Of a stretch of DNA of 64,000 nt, positions 53,923 through 61,816 are shown in pieces. This DNA comes from Amycolatopsis methanolica 239 (GTDB lineage: Bacteria > Actinomycetota > Actinomycetes > Mycobacteriales > Pseudonocardiaceae): positions 5,704,001-5,768,000 of the forward strand of contig NZ_CP009110.1 in the NCBI RefSeq assembly GCF_000739085.1. Reading direction: 5' to 3'. Positions within the stretch are counted from its first letter, which is position 1. Each line of letters opens with the position of its first letter. The notes under the pieces are model-generated. The model was not told the DNA's origin and ran no database searches. It saw only the letters and a program-made list of their open reading frames with translations. Both the position numbers and the translations under genes were made by a program.

Positions 53923-54925
53923 GACGCCGCGCCCCTCCAACGAGTTCGCTCACGTCGCCCTCCGCCGCGAACACCCCGGCCCGGTGCGCGGCGACCGCCG
54001 CACGCGTGTCCTCCGCGACCAGGTCGGCGTTGATCGCCGCGCCGGCCGTCAGTCCGCCGGACGCCGACACGATCACCTGCGCCGTCACGTTGGCGACGTT
54101 CCCCGCGACCCACACGCCCCGTACCGTGGTGGCGCCGGTCGGGTCCGCGGCGATGTAACTCCCGATCACGTGGCCCTGCACGACCTGCTCCGACACTTCG
54201 AGCCCGAGCGCGGTGAGCAGCCCGGCCCGCGCCGTGAACCGGGGCGCGACCACGGCCACCTGGCGCGGCACGACCTCGCCGGACCGCATCCGCACCCCGG
54301 TCAACCGGTCATCATGAACCTCGACGGCCGCGACCTCGCCCTCGACCACCCGGATCCCGCGGGCGGCCAGTTCCTCGCGCTGTTCGTGGGTCAGCTCGGG
54401 CGCCTGGTGCCGGAACAACGTCAGGTCGGCGCTGAGCTGCCGCCACAGCAGAGCCGCGTGCACCGCCATCGGGTTCCCGCCGATGACGCCGATCGCCTGG
54501 TCGCGCGCCTCCCACCCGTGGCAGTACGGGCAGTGCAGGACGTCACGGCCGAACCGATCCGCGACACCGTCGATGTCCGGCAGCTCGTCGACGAGTCCGG
54601 TGGTCACGAGCAGCCGGCGCGCGCGGACCTGACGGCCGTCGTCGAGGGTCACGTCGAAACCATCCGCGGTCCGCTCGGCCCCGGTGACCGTTCCCGTGAC
54701 GATCTCGCCGCCGTACCCGGTCACCTCGTCGCGACCGATGGCGACCAGCTCGGCCGGTGGAGTACTCTCCCGGCCCAGGTAGTTGTGCACGTGTCCGGCT
54801 CGGGCGTTGCGCGGGTCGCCCGCGTCGACGACCAGCACCGACCGGCGCGCCCTGGCCAGCGCGAGGGCGCCGGCCAGCCCCGCCGCTCCACCACCCACCA
54901 CCACAACGTCGTACTTCTCGTCCAT
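53912..54925 (-). CDS. Thioredoxin-reductase-like FAD oxidoreductase
   Basis: 337 residues. FAD-binding VVVVGGGAAGLAGALALARA at the N-terminus, redox pair CPYCHGWE near 145, NADP motif IGVIGGNPMAVHAALLWRQL and C-terminal GVWVAGNVANVTAQVIVSAS. This is the TrxB-like fold common beside methyltransferase genes in actinobacteria; it reduces a thiol partner or small disulfide. ATG at 54925. Confidence 0.9.
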   Translation of the reverse strand: MDEKYDVVVVGGGAAGLAGALALARARRSVLVVDAGDPRNARAGHVHNYLGRESTPPAELVAIGRDEVTGYGGEIVTGTVTGAERTADGFDVTLDDGRQVRARRLLVTTGLVDELPDIDGVADRFGRDVLHCPYCHGWEARDQAIGVIGGNPMAVHAALLWRQLSADLTLFRHQAPELTHEQREELAARGIRVVEGEVAAVEVHDDRLTGVRMRSGEVVPRQVAVVAPRFTARAGLLTALGLEVSEQVVQGHVIGSYIAADPTGATTVRGVWVAGNVANVTAQVIVSASGGLTAGAAINADLVAEDTRAAVAAHRAGVFAAEGDVSELVGGARRHGI

Positions 54926-55053
54926 GACCGCGACTATCCGCGCGACCGACCGCGGGTGACAAGAAATTTTGCCGGGATGGCAAACCCGTGGCGGGGCAGG
55001 GCTTGAAGAGCCGGGGAGCGGGTAAACAGCGGCCACCAACGAGGAGGGCGAGG

Positions 55054-56130
55054 GTGGAGCAGATATCGACGTTCGGCGTCGAGGAGGAGTTCCTGCTCGT
55101 CGACGATCGGGGGCACCTGTCGGACCGCGGTCCGGAGGTGGTCGAAGCCTTCGACCGGCCCGACGGCGACGTGCATCGGGAACTCGCGCGCAGCCAGGTG
55201 GAGCTGGCCAGCGAGGTCTGCCGGGGCGCGGGCGAACTCCTCGACCAGCTCACGCACTTCCGTTCCCGGCTCGCGGGCGAGGCGGCGAAGCGCCGGTTGC
55301 GCCTGCTCGCGAGCGCGACTCCGCCGCTTGCCGAGGAGCACCCGCCGGCGCTCACGCCGACGCCGCGGTACCGGCGGATGGGCGAGCACTTCGGCATGAT
55401 CGCGCGCACCGGCACCACGTGCGGCTGCCACGTGCACGTGAAGATCCCGGACCGGGGCACCGGGGTGCGGATCAGCAACCACGTCCGGCCGTGGCTGCCG
55501 GTGCTGCTCGCGCTCACCGCGAACTCGCCGTTCGACAGCGGCCACGACACCCGGTACAGCAGCTGGCGGCACGTGCTGTGGTCGCGCTGGCCGTCCGCTG
55601 GCCCGCCGCCGGTGTTCGCCTCGCTCGACGAGTACGAGTCCCGCGTCGCCGCGATGCTTCAATCCGGCGCGATGCTCGACCGGGGCATGATTTACTGGGA
55701 CATCCGGCTGTCGGAGAAGCGCCCGACGCTGGAGTTCCGCATCAGCGACGTCGCGGCAACAGCACGGGAGGCGGCCACCCTCGCGGCCGTGGTGCGCGGG
55801 CTCGTGCTCACCGCGATGTCCGAACTGGACGCTCCGCCGCCACCGGTGCCCGGGGAGGTGTTGCGGGCCAACCTGTGGCGCGCGGCACGCGACGGCTTGG
55901 ACGGCTCGGCCCTGCACCCGGAGACTGGGCGCCTCACTCCGGCCCCGGCGCTGATCAGCCAGCTGGTGGAACGGATCCGCGGGGCGCTCACCGGGACCGG
56001 CGACCTCGACTTCGTGGTGGAGTCGCTGGCCTGGGTGCGGGAGCACGGCAACGGCGCCCAACGCCAGCGACGCGCCTACGCGGCGAACGAGCAGCTCACC
56101 GACGTGGTGGACCTGCTCAGCCTGCGGTAG
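55054..56130 (+). CDS. Carboxylate-amine ligase, GCS2/YbdK family (glutamate-cysteine ligase-like)
   Basis: 358 residues. Starts STFGVEEEFLLVD, the Glu-rich ATP/Mg site of the GCS2 family, and continues with CGCHVHVKIPDR and TLEFRISDVAATA. Such enzymes form gamma-glutamyl amide bonds; relatives include EgtA (gamma-glutamylcysteine for ergothioneine) and YbdK. No other ergothioneine genes are near, so the product is open. GTG at 55054 follows GAGGAGGGCGAGG. The 3' end overlaps KDPG aldolase convergently by 14 nt. Confidence 0.85.
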   Translation: MEQISTFGVEEEFLLVDDRGHLSDRGPEVVEAFDRPDGDVHRELARSQVELASEVCRGAGELLDQLTHFRSRLAGEAAKRRLRLLASATPPLAEEHPPALTPTPRYRRMGEHFGMIARTGTTCGCHVHVKIPDRGTGVRISNHVRPWLPVLLALTANSPFDSGHDTRYSSWRHVLWSRWPSAGPPPVFASLDEYESRVAAMLQSGAMLDRGMIYWDIRLSEKRPTLEFRISDVAATAREAATLAAVVRGLVLTAMSELDAPPPPVPGEVLRANLWRAARDGLDGSALHPETGRLTPAPALISQLVERIRGALTGTGDLDFVVESLAWVREHGNGAQRQRRAYAANEQLTDVVDLLSLR

Positions 56131-56722
56131 CCGCCTTCAAGGCGGCCAGCGCGTCCGGGTCCGCGAGCGCCGAACCGACCGCCACGCCACGACACCCGGC
56201 GGCCAGGAAGTCCGCCGCATTGCCCGCATCGACACCACCCGTGGCGACGAACCGCACCGACGGGAACGGAGCCAGCTGCGCCGCGATCCAACCCGCGCCC
56301 AACTGCCGCGCGGGAAACGCTTTCAGCCAAGTGTTCCCGAGTGCCAGCGCGCTCGCGATCTCGGTCGCCGTCGCCACGCCGGGCAGGTGCGGCAGGCCGA
56401 GCCGGTGCGACTCCTGCACGACCTCCGGGCGCAACCCGGGCGCCACGGTGAACTCGGCACCGATCTCGCGCACCGCAAGCAGCTGGTCCACTGTGGTCAC
56501 CGTGCCCGCGCCGACGCTCTTGCCCCGCTCCGCCGCCGCGGCCACGGCCGCGCGCAGCGACGGCATCGCGTCCGGCGTCTGCACCGGGATCTCCACCAGC
56601 TCCACCCCGAAGTCCCAGGCGCGCACGCACATGTCCACAGTCTGTTGTGGATCGAAACCGCGGAAGATGCCCAGCACTGGGTTGCGGCCGAGGTGTGCGG
56701 CGAAGAAGTCAGCGGGATCCAT
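56117..56722 (-). CDS. eda: 2-dehydro-3-deoxy-6-phosphogluconate (KDPG) aldolase
   Basis: 201 residues, class I aldolase barrel. Active-site Glu in VELVEIPVQTPDA, Schiff-base Lys in NTWLKAFPARQLG, and phosphate loop VRFVATGGVDAGN. It cleaves KDPG to pyruvate and glyceraldehyde-3-phosphate. Last gene of the KDG kinase-IclR-aldolase operon; its start overlaps the IclR gene by 14 nt. Confidence 0.93.
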   Translation of the reverse strand: MDPADFFAAHLGRNPVLGIFRGFDPQQTVDMCVRAWDFGVELVEIPVQTPDAMPSLRAAVAAAAERGKSVGAGTVTTVDQLLAVREIGAEFTVAPGLRPEVVQESHRLGLPHLPGVATATEIASALALGNTWLKAFPARQLGAGWIAAQLAPFPSVRFVATGGVDAGNAADFLAAGCRGVAVGSALADPDALAALKAATAG

Positions 56723-57464
56723 GGTCGTCTCCTCCCCAGCCCAGTGCCCGGGAGATCCGGTGGGCGGCGGTCCGGTACTCGCCGAGGTGTGCACGCAGTT
56801 CGGCCAGCGGCGCGACGACCTTGAGCGCGGTGACGGACAGGCTGTGCGTCACCTGGCCCCGCGCGTCGCGCACCGGCAGTGCCAGGCAGTTCAGGAAATC
56901 CTCGTGTTCGCCGTCGTCCTCGGCCCAGCCGCGTTCGCGGACGCGGTCCAGCTCGGCGGACAGCTCCGCGGGGCCGGCGACCGTGGTGGGCGTGAAGCGC
57001 TGGTAGTCGCACAGGGACAGCCAGCGTTCGCGGTCCGGCTGGTGCGCCAGGATCGCCTTCGCCACGCCGGCGGTGTGCAGGATGGCGGGCAGCCCGATAC
57101 GCGACCCCATCGCGACGCTGCCGCGTCCGTCGATCTTGTCCACGTACACGACCCGGTCGCCCACCAGTTCCGCGAAGTGCACGGTGTGCCCGCAGCGTTC
57201 GCCCAGCTCCTGCAGGACCGGGCGGGCGAGGGCGCGTGCCTCGACCTGGTCCAGCGCGAGCTGGCCGTAGGCGATCAGCTGGAACCCCATCGCGTAGCGG
57301 TTGTCCGGGACGCGCCGGACGAACCCGCCCTCCTCCAGGGTCTGCAGGAGCCGCAGCGCGGTCGACTTGTGGACACCGAGGTGGTCGGCGATCTCGCCGA
57401 GGGTGCGGTGGCGACGGGAGACGAACGCGACGATGTCGATCGCGCGGGCGACGGTCTGGGACAT
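56709..57464 (-). CDS. IclR-family regulator of the KDG/KDPG operon
   Basis: 251 residues. Winged helix about 5-65 (ARAIDIVAFVSRRHRTLGEI, HLGVHKSTALRLLQTLEEGG), then a GAF-like IclR effector domain with GHTVHFAELVGDRVVYVDKI and NCLALPVRDARGQVTHSLSV. It is sandwiched with overlapping codons between KDG kinase and KDPG aldolase, making it the probable KdgR-type regulator responding to KDG or KDPG. Repeated TTGCAATA sites upstream of the operon are its likely targets. Confidence 0.93.
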   Translation of the reverse strand: MSQTVARAIDIVAFVSRRHRTLGEIADHLGVHKSTALRLLQTLEEGGFVRRVPDNRYAMGFQLIAYGQLALDQVEARALARPVLQELGERCGHTVHFAELVGDRVVYVDKIDGRGSVAMGSRIGLPAILHTAGVAKAILAHQPDRERWLSLCDYQRFTPTTVAGPAELSAELDRVRERGWAEDDGEHEDFLNCLALPVRDARGQVTHSLSVTALKVVAPLAELRAHLGEYRTAAHRISRALGWGGDDHGSR

Positions 57465-58363
57465 CAGCCCAGTTTCCCGATGATGTCGGCGGCCGGCGGC
57501 AGCTCGGCGAAGTCCGACGGCGATTCGAGCACGCGGGCGGCGGCGTAGTGGCCCAGCCGGAGGCGGGTCACCTCGTCGCGGTCGTCGAGGAAGCCGCTGA
57601 GCCACCCGGCCGCGAACGCGTCCCCGGCCCCGACCACGTCCACCACGTCGACCTTCGTGGACGGCGCGCGGTGGACCCCGGTCGGCGTGAAGCTGACCGC
57701 CTCGATCGCGGCGTCCTTGACCACGAGGTAGCGCGGGCGGTCGAGGAGTTCGCGGACGCTCTCCGCGTCGCTCGTGCCCCACAGCGCCTCCGCCTCGTCG
57801 CGGCCGACGAACACGATGTCGCTGTCCTGGGCCAGTTCCCGCAGGACCTCGGGCGCGTCGCCGTGCCACAACCGCGGGCGATGGTTGACGTCGAAGCTGA
57901 CCAGGCCCGGGCCGCGGACGAGGGCGCGGGTCGCTTCGCGGGCCTCCTCGGACAGCGCGGCCGTGATGCCGGAGACGTGCACGAGCCGCGCCGGCTGCGC
58001 GGTCCAGTGCGCGATGTCGGCGGTCGTGATCGCGGAGGCGGCGGAGCCGGCGCGGTAGTAGTAGACGCGGGTTCCGTCCGGGGTGGGGTCCTTGAAGTAG
58101 ACCGCGGTGGGACGGCGCTCGTCGCGGCGGACCAGCGACGTGTCGACGCCGTGCCGCTGGAGGTCGTCGAGCACGAGGTCGCCGAGCGGGTCGACACCGA
58201 GCGCGCTCGCCCAGGCCGCCTTGTGCCCGAGGCGGGCCAGCAGGGCGGCGACGTTCGACTCCGCGCCGCCGGGCCGCAGCAGGAAGCGGCTGTCCGAGAC
58301 CAGGCGGGCGCCCGCTTCGGGCGTGACCATGACCATGGTCTCGCCGACCGTCAGCACGTCCAC
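57464..58363 (-). CDS. kdgK: 2-keto-3-deoxygluconate kinase (PfkB family)
   Basis: 299 residues from GTG 58363, chosen for GGAGG 7 nt upstream; an ATG at 58381 is also open. Ribokinase fold with LLRPGGAESNVAALLARLG and the PfkB signature VVDVVGAGDAFAAGWLSGFL carrying the catalytic Asp. Together with KDPG aldolase it converts 2-keto-3-deoxygluconate to pyruvate and glyceraldehyde-3-phosphate (lower Entner-Doudoroff or uronate catabolism). Confidence 0.9.
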   Translation of the reverse strand: MDVLTVGETMVMVTPEAGARLVSDSRFLLRPGGAESNVAALLARLGHKAAWASALGVDPLGDLVLDDLQRHGVDTSLVRRDERRPTAVYFKDPTPDGTRVYYYRAGSAASAITTADIAHWTAQPARLVHVSGITAALSEEAREATRALVRGPGLVSFDVNHRPRLWHGDAPEVLRELAQDSDIVFVGRDEAEALWGTSDAESVRELLDRPRYLVVKDAAIEAVSFTPTGVHRAPSTKVDVVDVVGAGDAFAAGWLSGFLDDRDEVTRLRLGHYAAARVLESPSDFAELPPAADIIGKLG

Positions 58364-58382
58364 GCCGCCTCCGTTGCACATG

Positions 58383-58410
58383 TTGCAATACCGTTGTCCT
58401 CATTGCAATA
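58383..58410. promoter_or_regulatory. Repeated TTGCAATA operator upstream of the KDG operon
   Basis: TTGCAATA occurs at 58383-58390 and 58403-58410, exactly 20 bp apart (two helical turns); ATTGCAAT within the second is itself palindromic, and TTGCACA at 58374 is a weaker third copy. Likely IclR sites, directly upstream of the first gene of the operon. Confidence 0.6.
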
Positions 58411-58439
58411 TAGCAGGTGGCCGCGCGGCAGGGGTGCGG

Positions 58440-59243
58440 TCAGGAGCGGCGGGCGTAGCGGCCCGGCGGCTCACCGATCACCGCGGTGAACTCGCGGGTC
58501 AAGTGGGCCTGGTCGGCATAGCCGAGGTCGGCGGCGAGCTCGGCCCAGTCCACGGACTCATCGCGCGCCGCCCGCTCGGCCGCGTCGTAGATCCGGTACC
58601 GGCGCAGCACCCACTTCGGGCTCACGCCGATGTGGTCGGCGAACGCGCGCTGCAGCTGCCGCACGCTCATCCCGCCGCGCGCGGCCAGGTCCTCGACGCG
58701 CCGCAGGTCGCGGTCGCGCGCGGCGAGTTCGGCGAGGGCCGTGGTGTCCTCCGACGGCTGGCGCTCACCGGGGACCAGCGGGGCGAGGGCCTGGCCGAGC
58801 ATCGCGGCGATCTCGTCGCCACCGGCCTCGCCCGCGAGCGCCTCGGCCAGCGCGGGCTCGGCAGGATGCAACGCCGGGAAACCGTCGGCAACCGGGTGGA
58901 CCTGGTCCGTGATCGTGGCCATCGGCCTGCCCAGGAACGGGCGGAATCCGCCGGGCCGGAACATCACGCCCAGCGCCCGGCCGTGCCCGGACAGCCGGCG
59001 GGTGAAGCGCTGGGTCTGCACGCCGCTGACCATGCCACGCCCCTCGTCGAACGCGACGTTGACCACAGGGTGCACGAGGATGTGCTGCTCGTGGACGTCC
59101 GGCAGGTCCCAGGACACGAGCCAGTACCGGTCGACGAACCGGTCCACCCCCGGCGACGGTGGGTACCGGGTCAGCTCGAACCGCCGCAGCCCCGCGTTCG
59201 GGTGCAGGATGCCGCGGCTGTCCCGCTCGACCGGTTCGACCAC
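58440..59243 (-). CDS. AraC-family transcriptional regulator
   Basis: 267 residues. An N-terminal DUF6597-like sensing domain (YPPSPGVDRFVDRYWLVSWD, HILVHPVVNVAF, VMFRPGGFRPFLG) is followed by a C-terminal AraC double helix-turn-helix (MSVRQLQRAFADHIGVSPKW, WAELAADLGYADQAHLTREF). GTG at 59243. Divergent from the DUF3224 gene with 61 bp between, and probably its regulator. Confidence 0.9.
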   Translation of the reverse strand: MVEPVERDSRGILHPNAGLRRFELTRYPPSPGVDRFVDRYWLVSWDLPDVHEQHILVHPVVNVAFDEGRGMVSGVQTQRFTRRLSGHGRALGVMFRPGGFRPFLGRPMATITDQVHPVADGFPALHPAEPALAEALAGEAGGDEIAAMLGQALAPLVPGERQPSEDTTALAELAARDRDLRRVEDLAARGGMSVRQLQRAFADHIGVSPKWVLRRYRIYDAAERAARDESVDWAELAADLGYADQAHLTREFTAVIGEPPGRYARRS

Positions 59244-59304
59244 ACGCCCGAGCCTAGTCGCGTTTCTTCAAGACCGGCCGACGGCGCTCGCCTAGCGTGC
59301 GGGC

Positions 59305-59700
59305 ATGACGACACGCGCGGAAAGCACCTTCACCAGCGAGAACAGCGAGACCACCCCGCGCGAGTGGACCGGCGGGTCGATGGCCAGGACGCGGTGGCTG
59401 AAGGAGTTCACCGGCGACCTGGAGGGCGCGAGCGTCGTCGAGGCGATCATGCTCCAGGTCGAGCCCGCGCCGGGTGGCGAGGCGGGCGCGATCTACGTCG
59501 GCGTCGAGCGGTTCGAATGCAGCCTGCACGGGCGCAAGGGCAGCTTCCTGCTCACCCACAACGCCACCTCGCTCGGCGAGGAAACCGGCGGCGAGTGGGC
59601 CATCGTGCCCGGCTCCGGCCGGGACGAGCTGACCGGGATCAGCGGCCACGGGGAAATCCTGCCGGACCACCACTTCGTTTTGGAGTACACGCTGCCCTGA
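59305..59700 (+). CDS. DUF3224 beta-barrel protein
   Basis: 131 residues of the DUF3224 family (allene-oxide-cyclase-like barrel): FTGDLEGASVVEAIMLQVEP, YVGVERFECSLHGRKGSFLL and GSGRDELTGISGHGEI. Cytoplasmic, no catalytic residues known. Expression likely tied to the divergent AraC regulator. Confidence 0.85.
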   Translation: MTTRAESTFTSENSETTPREWTGGSMARTRWLKEFTGDLEGASVVEAIMLQVEPAPGGEAGAIYVGVERFECSLHGRKGSFLLTHNATSLGEETGGEWAIVPGSGRDELTGISGHGEILPDHHFVLEYTLP

Positions 59701-59746
59701 AATCGGTTAGGGTGTCGCAATTCTCGACGCCGAGGACGTGACGCCC

Positions 59747-61516
59747 ATGATCGGAGAACGAACGGCGCAGCGCACATTCTTCGCGCCGCCGCGGGACCGG
59801 GAACCGGCCGAGCTGTACCGGGAGATCGTCGCCGGATCGGCCACCGCGAGCCGCACCGCGTTCGCACTGGAGCCACACGCGCGGATCAGCACGAACACGT
59901 ACTTCGGCCGCTTCCCGGCCAGTCACTGGCAGCGGTGGACCGATGTGCCGCGGGTGACGCTGCGGGTGCGGGCGCGTGGTTCCGGAACGCTCTTCCTGAT
60001 GGCGTCCGACAGTCTTGGCCGGGAACGCACTGTGGATTCCGCACGCGTCCATTCAGCGGAATTGGAATACGCCGAACTGACGGCCGAGCTGAATCGTTTC
60101 GCCGACGGTGGCGGATTGTGGCTGGAGGCCGCGACGGAGAACCGTCGGCTGCGGATCGACGACGTCCGGTGGCTGGTTCCGGGCCCGGGCCGGGGTCACG
60201 GCGCGGTGGTCGCGATGTGCACCCACAACCGGCCGGACGAGTGCGTCGCCACCCTGCGGACGCTCGCCGCCGATCGGGAGTGCCTGGATGCGCTGGATGC
60301 CGTGTTCGTGGTGGACCAGGGCAGTGATCCGGCGCCCGTCGAGCGCGCCGGGCTGGGCGGGAAGCTGCGGCACGTGCGGCAGCCGAACCTCGGCGGCGCG
60401 GGCGGGTTCGCGCGCGGGTTGAGCGAGGCCACCGCCGACGGTCGCCGTCCGCACGTGGTCCTGATGGACGACGACATCGTGCTGGAGCCGGAAACGGTGC
60501 TGCGCCTGATCGCGTACGCCGAGCTGACCGTCGTCCCGGCGATCGTCGGTTCGCAGATGCTGCAACTGCTGCACCCGCACCGCCTGCAGGTGGCGGCCGA
60601 GTACGCGGACCTGCCGCGCCTGCGGGCAGGCCGACCGGTGCCGGGCGCCTTCCAGGACGTGGACCTGCGGGAACACAAGCTGGATCTGCACGTGGACGGC
60701 GAGTACAACGCATGGTGGACGTGCCTGGTGCCGCCCGAGGTGGTGGAGTCGACCGGCCTGCCGTTGCCGATGTTCTTCCAGTGGGACGACATCGAGTACG
60801 GCTTGCGAGCCCGCGCCGCCGGCCACCCGAGCATCACGCTGGCCGGCGCCGGAGTCTGGCACGCCGACTTCTGGTGGAAGGACTGGGACGACTGGCCGCG
60901 GTACTTCAGCGTCCGCAACGGCCTGATCGTCGCCGCACTGCACGGTGGTTTTGACGGCACGGCGGCCTTCCTGGCGGGTGAACTGACACGCTACCTGGTA
61001 TCGATGAGATACGCCCTGGCCGCGACGCTCATCCTGGCGATCGAGGACTTCCTGCGCGGCCCGGAGGTACTCGCGGACGGCGGCGCGCAAGCCGTGGCGG
61101 CGGTGCGGAAGCTACGCCTGGAACACCCGGAGACTCAGTTGCGACCGGTATCGTCGGCCGCCCAGACGCGCACCGTCCGATCCGGACCGGAGCCATCGCG
61201 TCCAGGACTGGTCATGGCGAAGCGAATCGCATGGCACCTGCTGGGAAAGTCGCATGGGGAGGCGGCCGTTTCGGCGCGGGACAGCGACTGGTGGCATGTG
61301 GCGCTGTTCGACCGGGTGGTGGTGACCGATCCGTCGCAGGAGGGCGTGAAGATTCGGCAGCGGGACCGGGCATTGGCGAGCAAGCTGGCCACCGAAGGAG
61401 CGAAGGTCCTCCTGCGATTCCGCAAAGACGCGGAGGACACGGCCGCACGATACCGGGCAGCACTACCAGAACTGACCACAAAGGACAGATGGCAACAACG
61501 CTTCAACAAGAGCTAA
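59747..61516 (+). CDS. GlfT2-like galactofuranosyltransferase (GT2)
   Basis: 589 residues from ATG 59747 (GTG 59738 also possible). An N-terminal beta-sandwich (about 1-145) with TNTYFGRFPASHWQRWTDV precedes a GT-A domain with VVAMCTHNRPDECVATL, the metal motif VLMDDDIVLEPE and the acidic catalytic region FFQWDDIEYGLRARAAG. HADFWWKDWDDWPRYFSVRN follows, then a helical C-terminal part. This matches mycobacterial GlfT2, which polymerises the galactan of arabinogalactan at the membrane. No other cell-wall gene adjoins. Confidence 0.9.
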   Translation: MIGERTAQRTFFAPPRDREPAELYREIVAGSATASRTAFALEPHARISTNTYFGRFPASHWQRWTDVPRVTLRVRARGSGTLFLMASDSLGRERTVDSARVHSAELEYAELTAELNRFADGGGLWLEAATENRRLRIDDVRWLVPGPGRGHGAVVAMCTHNRPDECVATLRTLAADRECLDALDAVFVVDQGSDPAPVERAGLGGKLRHVRQPNLGGAGGFARGLSEATADGRRPHVVLMDDDIVLEPETVLRLIAYAELTVVPAIVGSQMLQLLHPHRLQVAAEYADLPRLRAGRPVPGAFQDVDLREHKLDLHVDGEYNAWWTCLVPPEVVESTGLPLPMFFQWDDIEYGLRARAAGHPSITLAGAGVWHADFWWKDWDDWPRYFSVRNGLIVAALHGGFDGTAAFLAGELTRYLVSMRYALAATLILAIEDFLRGPEVLADGGAQAVAAVRKLRLEHPETQLRPVSSAAQTRTVRSGPEPSRPGLVMAKRIAWHLLGKSHGEAAVSARDSDWWHVALFDRVVVTDPSQEGVKIRQRDRALASKLATEGAKVLLRFRKDAEDTAARYRAALPELTTKDRWQQRFNKS

Positions 61517-61564
61517 GAACAGGAAGCCGGCAACGAAAAGCAAGCGACTACCCCAACCAGATCT

Positions 61565-61682
61565 CCCCCGCCCCCGATCCACAGCCGATCTTTAGGCGCC
61601 GACCAGGCGTGTCAAGGTACTCTTTCCCGCCTTGACACGCCTGCTCGGCGACTGAAACACAATCAGGCATCGGGGGCGGGGG
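61565..61682. repeat. Nested inverted repeat between convergent genes
   Basis: Outer arms CCCCCGCCCCCGAT (61565-61578) and ATCGGGGGCGGGGG (61669-61682) are perfect complements. Inner arms 61597-61617 and 61630-61650 pair over 21 bp with one mismatch around a 12-nt loop; the inner hairpin core is CAGGCGTGTCAAGG. The inner hairpin alone could terminate both flanking genes; the outer arms are unexplained. The rest of 61517-61816 holds no gene. Confidence 0.7.
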
Positions 61683-61816
61683 TGGTCGTAAGGTGACCTT
61701 TGGCGCCGTGAGGCGCGGTTGCGGCCCTGGCTCAAGGTGATCGTCCAGTGTCAGGCGACGGGATGACCACCCAGCTACCTTGGGTTCAAAGATCAAGGGC
61801 ACAGCGCTGTCGCGCC

